NCBI GenBank assembly: GCA_035649175.1
Contig: DASRKB010000235.1
Location: 1-40,543, forward strand
Reading direction: 5' to 3'
DNA from: SCGC-AG-212-J23 sp035649175
GTDB lineage: Bacteria > Pseudomonadota > Gammaproteobacteria > Burkholderiales > SG8-39
Length of the DNA stretch: 40,543 bases
The notes beneath the pieces are model-generated. The model searched no databases, was not told where the DNA came from, and saw only the letters and a program-made list of their open reading frames with translations. Below, piece after piece: positions 31,572 to 38,947 of this stretch; within the stretch, counting starts at the first letter, position 1, and each line of letters begins with the position of its first letter. A program made the translations under genes and the position numbers.

Positions 31572-32987
31572 TTACCGGCCGTGGCGGCGGTGGTAGGCGC
31601 CGAAGATCTCGTCCTCGGCGGGCACCTTCTCGGGAATGACGCGCGCGACGCGCGTGATGTTGAGGAAGTGGCGCCAGTGCATGTTGTCGGAGAAGCTGTT
31701 GCCGCCCCAGGTGCCGCAACCCATAGAGAGCGAGAACGGCAGACCATTGTCGAAGCTGCCGCCGGTGGCGATGCAGTGCGCCTGGTTGACGATCACGCGC
31801 GCCACGGGCATTTCGAGCCCGAGGCGCATCGCCTGCGCGCCGTCCCTCGTATGCAGCGACACCGAATGGCCCTTGCCCTGGTACGCGTAGATTCGCGTGG
31901 TGATGTCGAAGGCCTCGTCGAAGTCCTTCGCCTTGTACACGGCGAGCACCGGGGCGAGCTTCTCGCCCGAGAACGGATGGTCGCGGCCCGCGCCAGTCTC
32001 CTCGACCATCAGGAACGAACCGGTTTTCTCGATGCTTGCTAAGGCGGCAATCCGCTGCGCGGACTGCGCAGTGGTCGCCGGCGAGAGCTTGCCGCCGGGG
32101 AACATCACCGCCTGCAGCTTCGCCTTCTCTCCAGCGTCGAGCAGCACGCCGCCGGCATTCCCGAGAGCCTTCAGCATCGCGTCGTAGACCGGGGCGAGGA
32201 TGACCACGGCGTTCTCGGAGGAGCAGCTCGTGGCGTTGTCGAAGGTCTTGGAACGCGCGATCTTCGCCGCGGCGTCGGCGAGGTCGGCGCTCGTGTCGAC
32301 GATCGACACGACGTTGCCCTGCCCGACGCCGATCGCCGGCTTGCCGCTCGAGTACGCGGCGCGGATGTTCGCCTGGGAGCCGGTGGCGGCGACGAGGTCC
32401 GCCTGCCGCATCAGCTCGTGCGTCGCGTCCTTCGTCACCGGCGCCGGCAGCGACAGCACGAGATCCGGGTCGGCGTCGATCTTCTTGAACTCTTCATAGA
32501 TGAACCCGAGAAGCAGCGCGCACGTGGAGTGGCCCTTCGGCGAGGGCGCGACGACGACGGCGTTGCCGCACTTGAGCGCGTTGATGATCTGGTTGGCGGG
32601 CGTCGCGCCCGGGTTCGTCGAAGGCGTGATAGCGGCCACGACGCCGACCGGCCGGGCGATCTCGGTGATGCCCTTCTCCGGGTATTCGGCAATGACGCCG
32701 GCCGTGCGCACGCCCTGGATGTCGCGCAGCAATCCCAGGGTCTTGCGATGGTTCTTGGAGATCTTGTCCTCGACATTGCCCAGGCCCGTGTCGCGCACCG
32801 CCGTCTCCGCGAGGCGACGGTTGTTCTCCGGCTTCATGATCGCCCAGCCGGCGGCGAGCGCCGCCTCGTCGCGCCTCTCCTGGCTCGCGCGCTCGAAGGC
32901 GGCCTGCGCCTTGCGGGCGCGCGCGATCAGCGCGGCGACGGTCTCGCGTGCCGCGGCATGGGGATCGGTTTCGAGTCTGGCGGCCAT
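31572..32987 (-). CDS. Acylating aldehyde dehydrogenase, SauS/AdhE-type (471 aa)
   Basis: Converts an aldehyde plus CoA and NAD(P) to acyl-CoA (reversible). The active-site segment FDNATSCSSENA places the catalytic Cys at 255. PSTNPGATPANQIINALKCGNAVVVAPSPKG and the VAATGSQANIRAAYSSGKPAIGVGQGN stretch are typical of the EutE/AdhE/SauS group, which lacks the general-base Glu of ordinary aldehyde dehydrogenases. SCSSEN is close to sulfoacetaldehyde dehydrogenase SauS. It leads the leftward operon with the two ligase genes. TACAAT on the minus strand (33008-33003) could be its -10 box; the ribosome site is weak. The real aldehyde is unknown. Confidence 0.85.
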   Translation of the reverse strand: MAARLETDPHAAARETVAALIARARKAQAAFERASQERRDEAALAAGWAIMKPENNRRLAETAVRDTGLGNVEDKISKNHRKTLGLLRDIQGVRTAGVIAEYPEKGITEIARPVGVVAAITPSTNPGATPANQIINALKCGNAVVVAPSPKGHSTCALLLGFIYEEFKKIDADPDLVLSLPAPVTKDATHELMRQADLVAATGSQANIRAAYSSGKPAIGVGQGNVVSIVDTSADLADAAAKIARSKTFDNATSCSSENAVVILAPVYDAMLKALGNAGGVLLDAGEKAKLQAVMFPGGKLSPATTAQSAQRIAALASIEKTGSFLMVEETGAGRDHPFSGEKLAPVLAVYKAKDFDEAFDITTRIYAYQGKGHSVSLHTRDGAQAMRLGLEMPVARVIVNQAHCIATGGSFDNGLPFSLSMGCGTWGGNSFSDNMHWRHFLNITRVARVIPEKVPAEDEIFGAYHRRHGR

Positions 32988-33020
32988 GGGAAGTGAAGAA
33001 GGATTGTAGACTGGCCCGCC

Positions 33021-34076
33021 ATGGCCCGTCTTGCGCAAGTTCGACTGACCCGACTGCGCGTGCCGCTCCGGGCCCCGTACCGCCTCGCCTTCGGTCCGGT
33101 GGAGCACTTCGACACCATCCTCGTCGAGTGCGATGCCGAGGGCCGTACGGGATTGGGCGAAGCGACCGTGCTCACCGGCTATACCGAGGAAACCATCGAA
33201 GGCAGCTGGCGCGCCGCCGACGAGATCGCCGTGCGGCTCGCCGGCATGGAGATCGAGGCGGCGCGCGTCGAGCTCCGGCCCTATTTCCGGCGCCTGCCCT
33301 TCACCACCACTGCGTTCGCCACGGCGCTCGAGATGCTCGAAGGCAGCGACTATCTGCGCATCGAGCGCGAGCAGGCCGTGCCGCTGCTCGCAGGCATCAA
33401 CGCGACCGGCGAGCAGGCGGTGCGCGAGGAATTCGAGCGGCTCTACGCGCAAGGCTACCGCACGTTCAAGGTCAAGGTCGGCTTCGATGTCGAGAAGGAT
33501 CTTGCGCACGTAAGAACCGTCCAGACACTTTCCCACGGAAGATCCATGCTGAGAATCGACGCAAATCAGGGCTACAGCGCCGAACAGGCGATGGCATTCG
33601 CGAGCCGCGTCGATCCCGACGGCATCGAGCTCTTCGAGCAGCCTTGCCCCGCGGCGGACTGGGAGAGCCACATGAAGGTGGTTGGCGCATCCCGGGTGCC
33701 GATGATGCTCGACGAGTCGATCTACGGGCTGGAGGAAATCGAGCGCGCGGCCTCGCTCGGCGCGGCGAAGTTCGTCAAGCTCAAGCTCATGAAGCTCGGC
33801 ACCATGGCAGCGCTGGGCGCCGCGCTCGATCGCATTCGTGCCCTCGGCATGACGCCGGTGCTCGGCAACGGTGTCGCTTGCGACCTGGGCTGCTGGATGG
33901 AGGCCTGCGTCGCGGCGCGACACATCGACAACGCCGGCGAGATGAACGGCTTCCTGCGCGCCCGCGCGGGAGTGCTTTCCCAGCCCCTGGAAGTGCGCGA
34001 GGGCGCGCTGATCCTCAAGCCGGGCTTCGTCCCCGCCTTGGGCAACGTGCAGCCCTACGTGGTGGATAAGCGCTGA
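33021..34076 (+). CDS. Enolase-superfamily enzyme, muconate-lactonizing subgroup (351 aa)
   Basis: Catalytic pattern: KVKVG (Lys150/Lys152), metal ligands Asp180 (RIDANQGY), Glu206 (LFEQP) and Asp231 (MLDES), and a Lys in KLKLMKLG (Lys255). This is the muconate-lactonizing/dipeptide-epimerase/o-succinylbenzoate-synthase subgroup, in which two opposed lysines abstract a proton next to a carboxylate. It is clearly not methylaspartate ammonia-lyase by length and motifs, although both belong to the enolase superfamily. It is divergent from the aldehyde dehydrogenase operon and lies 108 bases before tctC, so it may lead the transporter-mutase operon. Racemisation, lactonisation or dehydration of a carboxylate are all possible. 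Confidence 0.85.
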   Translation: MARLAQVRLTRLRVPLRAPYRLAFGPVEHFDTILVECDAEGRTGLGEATVLTGYTEETIEGSWRAADEIAVRLAGMEIEAARVELRPYFRRLPFTTTAFATALEMLEGSDYLRIEREQAVPLLAGINATGEQAVREEFERLYAQGYRTFKVKVGFDVEKDLAHVRTVQTLSHGRSMLRIDANQGYSAEQAMAFASRVDPDGIELFEQPCPAADWESHMKVVGASRVPMMLDESIYGLEEIERAASLGAAKFVKLKLMKLGTMAALGAALDRIRALGMTPVLGNGVACDLGCWMEACVAARHIDNAGEMNGFLRARAGVLSQPLEVREGALILKPGFVPALGNVQPYVVDKR

Positions 34077-34184
34077 GAGCATGCATTGTGCGGTGCCACG
34101 AGACGCCTGCTATGCGAGCGTCCGCTTGTTTGCCGCGGGGCGTGGGGGCAAACTCCCCGCTCACACCCGAAACGAGGAGGAGTC

Positions 34185-35120
34185 ATGAAGCTCTTGAATG
34201 TGAGCATGGCGGCCGTCGCGATCGCGTGCGCCGCGGCAGCAGCGCAGGCCCAGGAGAAGTACCCGTCACGGCCGATCGAGTTCATCGTGCCCTGGGGCCC
34301 GGGCGGCGGCGCCGACCAGGTGGCGCGCAAGAGCGCGCAGCTCATGGAGAAGGACCTGGGCGCCTCGCTGCCGGTGATCAACGTCCCCGGTGCCACGGGG
34401 CAGACCGGCCTGAACAAGATGCTGACTTCGCCCGCCGACGGCTACACCATGTCGGTGATGACCGGCGACACCTTCGGCCTGCTCACCGACCCGAACACCA
34501 AGTGGAGCCTCGACCAGATCACGCCAGCGGCGATCATGATCAAGCAGCCCTCGGCGTTCTTCACCGCGGCCGACAACCTGAAGACCTGGGCGGACCTGGA
34601 GCGCGAAGGGAAGAAGCGCCCGCTCAAGGTCGCGATCACCGGCTTCGGCAGCCCGGACGACATGCACGTCAACTTCTTCGCGAAGAAGGGAATCCAGCTC
34701 GTGTCGGTGCCGTTCGCGAAGCCCGCGGAGCGCTACACCGCCATCCTCGGCGGCCACGCCGACATCCTGTACGAGCAGCTCGGCGACGTGAAGAGCTTCC
34801 TGCAGTCGGGCAAGATGCGCCCGGTGATCATCTTCGCCAACGAGCGCTTCCCGGCCTTCAAAGACGTGCCATCGAGCAAGGAACTGGGCCACGATATCGT
34901 CATCAACCAGTTCCGCGCCGTGATGTTCAGGGCGGGCACCGATCCGCAGCGCGTCAAGGTGATCTCGGATGCGCTCGCCAAGGCGGCGGCCTCGCAGGAA
35001 TACAAGGACTACCTCGCCGACCAGTACGCCGACGCTAACAGCTTCGTGCCCGCGGAGCGGGCGCGCGCCTTCCTGGAGGGCGAGCTCAAGGCGATGCAGA
35101 AGTTCGCGATCAAGAAGTAG
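34185..35120 (+). CDS. tctC: Tripartite tricarboxylate transporter receptor, TctC family (311 aa)
   Basis: A signal peptide (MKLLNVSMAAVAIACAAAAAQA) leads to the TctC/Bug fold: KYPSRPIEFIVPWGPGGGADQVARKSA at the mature start, NVPGATGQTGLNKMLTSPADGYTM in the first lobe, GHADILYEQLGDVKSFLQSGKMRPV at the hinge. It captures a carboxylate in the periplasm for the TctAB membrane pair encoded at the end of the same operon. GAGGAGGAG stands just before the ATG. Three mutase genes separate it from tctB and tctA, which is unusual. TctC receptors bind diverse di- and tricarboxylates, aromatic acids and amino acids, so the ligand cannot be read from this. Confidence 0.92.
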   Translation: MKLLNVSMAAVAIACAAAAAQAQEKYPSRPIEFIVPWGPGGGADQVARKSAQLMEKDLGASLPVINVPGATGQTGLNKMLTSPADGYTMSVMTGDTFGLLTDPNTKWSLDQITPAAIMIKQPSAFFTAADNLKTWADLEREGKKRPLKVAITGFGSPDDMHVNFFAKKGIQLVSVPFAKPAERYTAILGGHADILYEQLGDVKSFLQSGKMRPVIIFANERFPAFKDVPSSKELGHDIVINQFRAVMFRAGTDPQRVKVISDALAKAAASQEYKDYLADQYADANSFVPAERARAFLEGELKAMQKFAIKK

Positions 35121-35129
35121 ATAGCCAAG

Positions 35130-35546
35130 TTGGGCTCGAGGACCATCGTCACTGGCGTCATCGGGTCCGATACCCACATCGTGGGAAACCGGATCCTGAC
35201 GATGGCCCTCGAGAAGGCAGGCTACAAAGTCGTCTCGCTCGGCGCCCTCACCCCGGCCGCCGACTTCGTGAAAGCGGCGGTCGAGACGCGGGCCCAAGCG
35301 ATCCTCGTGTCCTCGCTCTACGGGCAGGGCGAGCTCGACTGCCGGGGCTTCCGCGATCTGTGCACCGAGGCGGGGCTCGGGGACATCCTCCTCTACGTCG
35401 GCGGCAACCTCGTGGTCGGCAAGCGCTCGTGGGAGGAGACCGAGAAGACTTACCTCGCCATGGGCTTCGATCGCGTGGCGCCCCCCGGCACGCGTGCCGA
35501 GACGGTCCTCGCGTGGCTGGAGGAAGACCTCCGGCAGGAAGCTTGA
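35130..35546 (+). CDS. glmS: Glutamate-mutase-type cobalamin-binding subunit (GlmS/MamA-like, 138 aa)
   Basis: The B12-binding signature DxHxxG is present as SDTHIVG (Asp14, His16, Gly19), with His16 the residue that replaces dimethylbenzimidazole as cobalt ligand. VSSLYGQGELDCRGF and LYVGGNLVVGKRSWEETE follow the family closely. This subunit carries adenosylcobalamin and pairs with GlmE. The start is a TTG at 35130, nine bases after the tctC stop; no ATG or GTG is suitably placed. Its stop overlaps the TTG of the next gene (TTGA). Cofactor binding should be normal, but substrate choice depends on GlmE, which is altered. Confidence 0.9.
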   Translation: MGSRTIVTGVIGSDTHIVGNRILTMALEKAGYKVVSLGALTPAADFVKAAVETRAQAILVSSLYGQGELDCRGFRDLCTEAGLGDILLYVGGNLVVGKRSWEETEKTYLAMGFDRVAPPGTRAETVLAWLEEDLRQEA

Positions 35547-36949
35547 GCGCGGCACTGCTCATCGACTTCGGCAGCACCTTCACCAAGCTGCGCGCGGTCG
35601 ACATCGAGCGCCGCCGGCTGATCGGCGCGGGCCAGGGGCCTTCTACCGTCGGCACGGACATCAACGTCGGCATGCGCGCGGCGCTCGACGATCTCGAGCG
35701 GCGGATCGGCAGGCTGCCGCGCTGGCGCTACCGTCTCGCCTCGAGCAGCGCCGCCGGCGGCCTGCGCATGGTGACGATCGGCCTGGTGCGCGAGCTCACC
35801 GCGGAGGCGGCGCGCCAGGCAGCGCTCGGCGCCGGCGCGAAGCTCGTGGGCACCTTCGCTTACCGCCTTACTGCGCGGGACCTCGAGCAGATCGCTCGTC
35901 TCGAGCCGGACATCGTGCTGCTCGCCGGCGGGACGGACGGCGGCAACATGGACGTGGTGCTGCACAACGCAGCGGCGCTCGCGAAGAGCGCCCTCACCTG
36001 CCCGATCATCTACGCCGCTAACCGCGCAGCCGAAGAGGAGGCACGCCGCCTGCTATCCGGTAAACTACTTGTGTGCACTGAGAATGTGATGCCCGAGCTG
36101 AACGAGCTCAACATCGACCCCGCGCGCGCCGCGATCCGTGGCGTCTTCATCGATCGCATCGTGCACGCGAAGGGGCTCGACCGCGCTGCCGCCGAGTTCG
36201 ACGCGATGGTGATGCCCACGCCCGCGGCGGTGCTCGAAGGCGCGCGGCTCCTCGCCGACGGGGCGGCGAGCGCCTCCGGCCTCGGCTCGGTGCTGGTCGT
36301 CGACCCGGGCGGCGCCACGACCGACGTACACTCGGTAGCGAGCGGGGCGCCTGCGCCCGGGGTCGTCCCGCAGGGCCTCCCCGAGCCGCGCGTGAAGCGC
36401 ACGGTCGAGGGCGACCTCGGCATGCGCCACAGCGCCGCGGCCGTGGTCGAAGCGGCCGGCATCGCAAGCATCGCGGCCGATTCCGGCCTTCAGGAAAACG
36501 AGATCAGACGGCTTCTCGAATCGCTGAAAGCCGAGGATCTTCCAGGGACCGACGAAGAAAAAGCGCTCGACCGCGCCCTGGCGCGCGCGGCGATCGGGAT
36601 CGCCGTGGAGCGCCACTGCGGAACACTGAAGACGGTGTACACGCCGACCGGGCCGGTGACGGTGCAGAGCGGCAAGGACTTGCGCGGCGTCGCCGCGGTG
36701 ATCGGCACCGGCGGCGTGCTCGCCGCGAGCGCGGCGCCGCGGGCGATCCTCGAGCGTGCGCTCGCCGATCCGCAGAGGCCGCTCGCGCTCAAGCCGGTCT
36801 CGCCCCGGCTGCTCATCGACCGCGAGTACGTGCTGTATGCTTGCGGGCTCCTGCAGAGCGTAGAACCGGATGCCGCCCTCGAGTTTGCCCTCAAGCACCT
36901 CACCGAGCCCGACCGCGCTGCCGCTCTCGGAAGCGCCCATCCCCGCTGA
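35543..36949 (+). CDS. glmL: Glutamate-mutase reactivating ATPase (GlmL/MutL-like, 468 aa)
   Basis: ASKHA-type ATPase: the phosphate loop LLIDFGSTFTKLRAVD (6-20) opens the protein, LLAGGTDGGN and VVDPGGATTDVHS supply the other nucleotide contacts. In glutamate mutase operons this protein (MutL/GlmL) exchanges damaged cobalamin to keep the mutase active. The start is TTG at 35543, overlapping the glmS stop as TTGA. Its 3' end overlaps the annotated glmE frame. Its presence argues that the mutase is functional rather than a relic. Confidence 0.88.
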   Translation: MSAALLIDFGSTFTKLRAVDIERRRLIGAGQGPSTVGTDINVGMRAALDDLERRIGRLPRWRYRLASSSAAGGLRMVTIGLVRELTAEAARQAALGAGAKLVGTFAYRLTARDLEQIARLEPDIVLLAGGTDGGNMDVVLHNAAALAKSALTCPIIYAANRAAEEEARRLLSGKLLVCTENVMPELNELNIDPARAAIRGVFIDRIVHAKGLDRAAAEFDAMVMPTPAAVLEGARLLADGAASASGLGSVLVVDPGGATTDVHSVASGAPAPGVVPQGLPEPRVKRTVEGDLGMRHSAAAVVEAAGIASIAADSGLQENEIRRLLESLKAEDLPGTDEEKALDRALARAAIGIAVERHCGTLKTVYTPTGPVTVQSGKDLRGVAAVIGTGGVLAASAAPRAILERALADPQRPLALKPVSPRLLIDREYVLYACGLLQSVEPDAALEFALKHLTEPDRAAALGSAHPR

Positions 36950-38378
36950 CGCGTTCGCGCGCATGCGGCGCGAGAACCTCGCGCGCTGGCCGACGGGCAA
37001 GGGCGTGATCTTCGAGGCGGCGCTCGAGCGCCACAAGTCCCTCCCGCGTCACAAGCAGCTCGCCGGCGTGCTGCGCGAGGCCGTCACGCAGGGCCGCTGC
37101 CTGACCCAGCCGCGCGGCGGCTTCGGCACCTTCGCCCTGCAGAAGGAGCTCATGGAGGCGCTCGACCGCGACGGCCACGCCGACATCGTGCCGACCACGA
37201 CCGACAGCTACACGCGCAACGAGCAGTGGCAGCTCGCGCAGAAAGGCATCGAGGAGTCCGAGCGCATGGGTCGCTCGATGCTGAACGGCTACCCGATGGT
37301 CAACTACGGCGTGGAGCACGCGCGGCGGCTGATCGACGCGATCGAAAAACCGGCGATCATGCTCACCGGCACCACCATGCCGAAGCTCACCGGCGAGATC
37401 GGCTACGCCGCGGGCTACTCGGGATACCTCGGCTCGGGCATCGCCTACACCGTCTCCTACATCAAGGAGATGTCGATCGAGGAAGGGATCCGCAATTACC
37501 AGTACCTCGACCGGCTCGTGGCGATGTATCAGGAAGCCGGGGTCGAGCTGCACCGGCGCCAGCCGGGCTTCCTCACCGGCACCAACATCCCGCCGTCGAT
37601 CGCAATCGTCACGGCGGTCCTCGACTGCCTGCTCGCCGCTGCGCAGGGGGTGCGCAACTATGGCCTGGAGATGGGGCAGACCCTGCACCTCGTCCAGGAC
37701 GCCGCCGCCACCGTCGTCTGCGGGGAGATGTGCCAGGAGTACCTTGCGAAGAAGGGCTACCGCGAGGTCTTCACGCCCGTCACGCTGCTGCATTGGATGG
37801 GCGCCTGGCCACAGGACGAGGCGCAGGCCGCGGCGCTCATCAGCTACGGCGGCACGCTCGCCGCCGTAGCAGGCGCCGCGAGCGTCACCACGAAGTCCAC
37901 GCACGAGGCCTTCGGCATCCCGACCCCCAAGGCGAACGCCGAAGGGCTACGCATGACCCGCATGGCGATCTACATGGCGCGCCACATCCGCCTCGACGGG
38001 CTCGCCGCGTTCGAGGAGGAGAAGGACCTCATCCGCCGCGAGGTGCGCGCCATCGTCGACAAGGTGCTCGAGATGGGCGATGGCGACGCCGCGGTCGGGA
38101 CGGTGCGCGCCTTCGAGGCGGGCGTGCTCGACATCCCCTGGTCACCCAACCGCCACGTGAGGAGCCGCGTGCTGCCCGCGCGCGACGCCGACGGCTGCTT
38201 CCGCATCCTCGACGCGGGCGCGATGCCGTTCCCGCGCGACGTGCTCGAAGTGCACGAGGAGCGCCTGCGCAGGCGCGCCGAGCGCGAGCGCGTGCCCTAC
38301 GGGCCGGACCTCGCGGTGGCGAGCGTCTACGAGATCTCGGAGCCCGTGTCCAGGCTTCTCCCCGACCGGCTCGCATAG
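36870..38378 (+). CDS. glmE: Glutamate-mutase epsilon-like catalytic subunit with altered substrate pocket (GlmE-like, up to 502 aa)
   Basis: This is the TIM-barrel subunit of the adenosylcobalamin carbon-skeleton mutase. WPTGK (40-44), LPRHKQ and the QPRGGF, SYTRNE, NGYPMVNYGV stretches align without gaps to Clostridium cochlearium GlmE as I recall it. Arg82 and Arg116 match its Arg66 and Arg100. Residue 165 is Leu where it has Arg149, 166 is Thr for His150, and 187 is Leu for Glu171; Tyr197 matches Tyr181. Lys342 and Glu346 (TTKSTHEAF) match the adenosyl-contacting Lys326/Glu330. So the radical machinery is kept but the amino and carboxylate contacts of glutamate are lost. The start at 36870 overlaps glmL by 80 bases; ATG at 36963 or an upstream non-ATG codon may be used. 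Confidence 0.88.
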   Translation: MPPSSLPSSTSPSPTALPLSEAPIPADAFARMRRENLARWPTGKGVIFEAALERHKSLPRHKQLAGVLREAVTQGRCLTQPRGGFGTFALQKELMEALDRDGHADIVPTTTDSYTRNEQWQLAQKGIEESERMGRSMLNGYPMVNYGVEHARRLIDAIEKPAIMLTGTTMPKLTGEIGYAAGYSGYLGSGIAYTVSYIKEMSIEEGIRNYQYLDRLVAMYQEAGVELHRRQPGFLTGTNIPPSIAIVTAVLDCLLAAAQGVRNYGLEMGQTLHLVQDAAATVVCGEMCQEYLAKKGYREVFTPVTLLHWMGAWPQDEAQAAALISYGGTLAAVAGAASVTTKSTHEAFGIPTPKANAEGLRMTRMAIYMARHIRLDGLAAFEEEKDLIRREVRAIVDKVLEMGDGDAAVGTVRAFEAGVLDIPWSPNRHVRSRVLPARDADGCFRILDAGAMPFPRDVLEVHEERLRRRAERERVPYGPDLAVASVYEISEPVSRLLPDRLA

Positions 38379-38383
38379 GGCCG

Positions 38384-38947
38384 GTGCGAAGCGCCCTCGC
38401 CCGCGTCCTGCCCTACGTCGTCGTCGGCGCCCTCGCCGCCTGGCTCTTCTACGAGGCGACGCAGATCGACTTCCACCGCCGCGCCGGGACGCTGGGCCCG
38501 GACGTCTGGCCGAAGCTCATCCTGGGGGCGATGCTCGCCATCTGCGTCTACGAGGTCGCGCGCCTGCTCCTGTCGCCGCGGTACCGCGGCGGCGCCGCCG
38601 GCGTGCTGCAGGAGATGGTCGAGCAGGGCGAGGCGGCGCACGGAGAGCTTGCCGAGCCGGCCGCGCCGCGCAACCCGCTCCTCCTCCTTGGCGGGATCGG
38701 TGTCACGGTGCTCTACGTCTGGGCGATGCAGCACCTCGGATTCGTGCTCGCGACCGCGCCCTATCTCGTGGCCTTCATCGCTCTGGGCGGCTACCGGCGC
38801 TGGGCGGCGAACGCCGCAGTGAGCGTCATCGGCACGCTCGCCATGATGTTCTTCTTCATGAAAGTGGTGTACATCTCGCTGCCGCTCGGCCGGGAGCCGT
38901 TCGCGCAGGTCATGATCGCGCTCATGCGCGTCATGGGGATCCGATAG
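38384..38947 (+). CDS. tctB: Tripartite tricarboxylate transporter small membrane subunit, TctB family (187 aa)
   Basis: Four hydrophobic segments are visible, at about residues 6-24, 40-56, 85-107 and 118-150, separated by a polar loop with EMVEQGEAAHGELAEP. Size and pattern match TctB. It pairs with TctA in the inner membrane and uses the cation gradient to import what TctC delivers. The GTG at 38384 is chosen because it gives the expected length; it starts five bases after the glmE stop with only a weak AGGG upstream. Its stop TAG is followed immediately by the tctA ATG. Confidence 0.85.
   Translation: MRSALARVLPYVVVGALAAWLFYEATQIDFHRRAGTLGPDVWPKLILGAMLAICVYEVARLLLSPRYRGGAAGVLQEMVEQGEAAHGELAEPAAPRNPLLLLGGIGVTVLYVWAMQHLGFVLATAPYLVAFIALGGYRRWAANAAVSVIGTLAMMFFFMKVVYISLPLGREPFAQVMIALMRVMGIR

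Noticed and set aside
29632..32987. Sulfoacetate degradation operon (SauCD/SauS)
   Set aside because: The enzyme types match but no SauR or sulfoacetate transporter is present and the neighbours are a B12 mutase and Tct genes, so the assignment would be over-specific.
33021..34076. Methylaspartate ammonia-lyase to complete the glutamate-mesaconate route
   Set aside because: Length (351) and KVK/DANQGY/LFEQP/MLDES pattern fit the muconate-lactonizing subgroup rather than the ~410-residue ammonia-lyase, so the classical methylaspartate pathway is not supported.
34266..35555. 429-residue minus-strand frame opposite tctC and glmS
   Set aside because: Low-complexity shadow; both plus-strand genes have family motifs and good neighbours.
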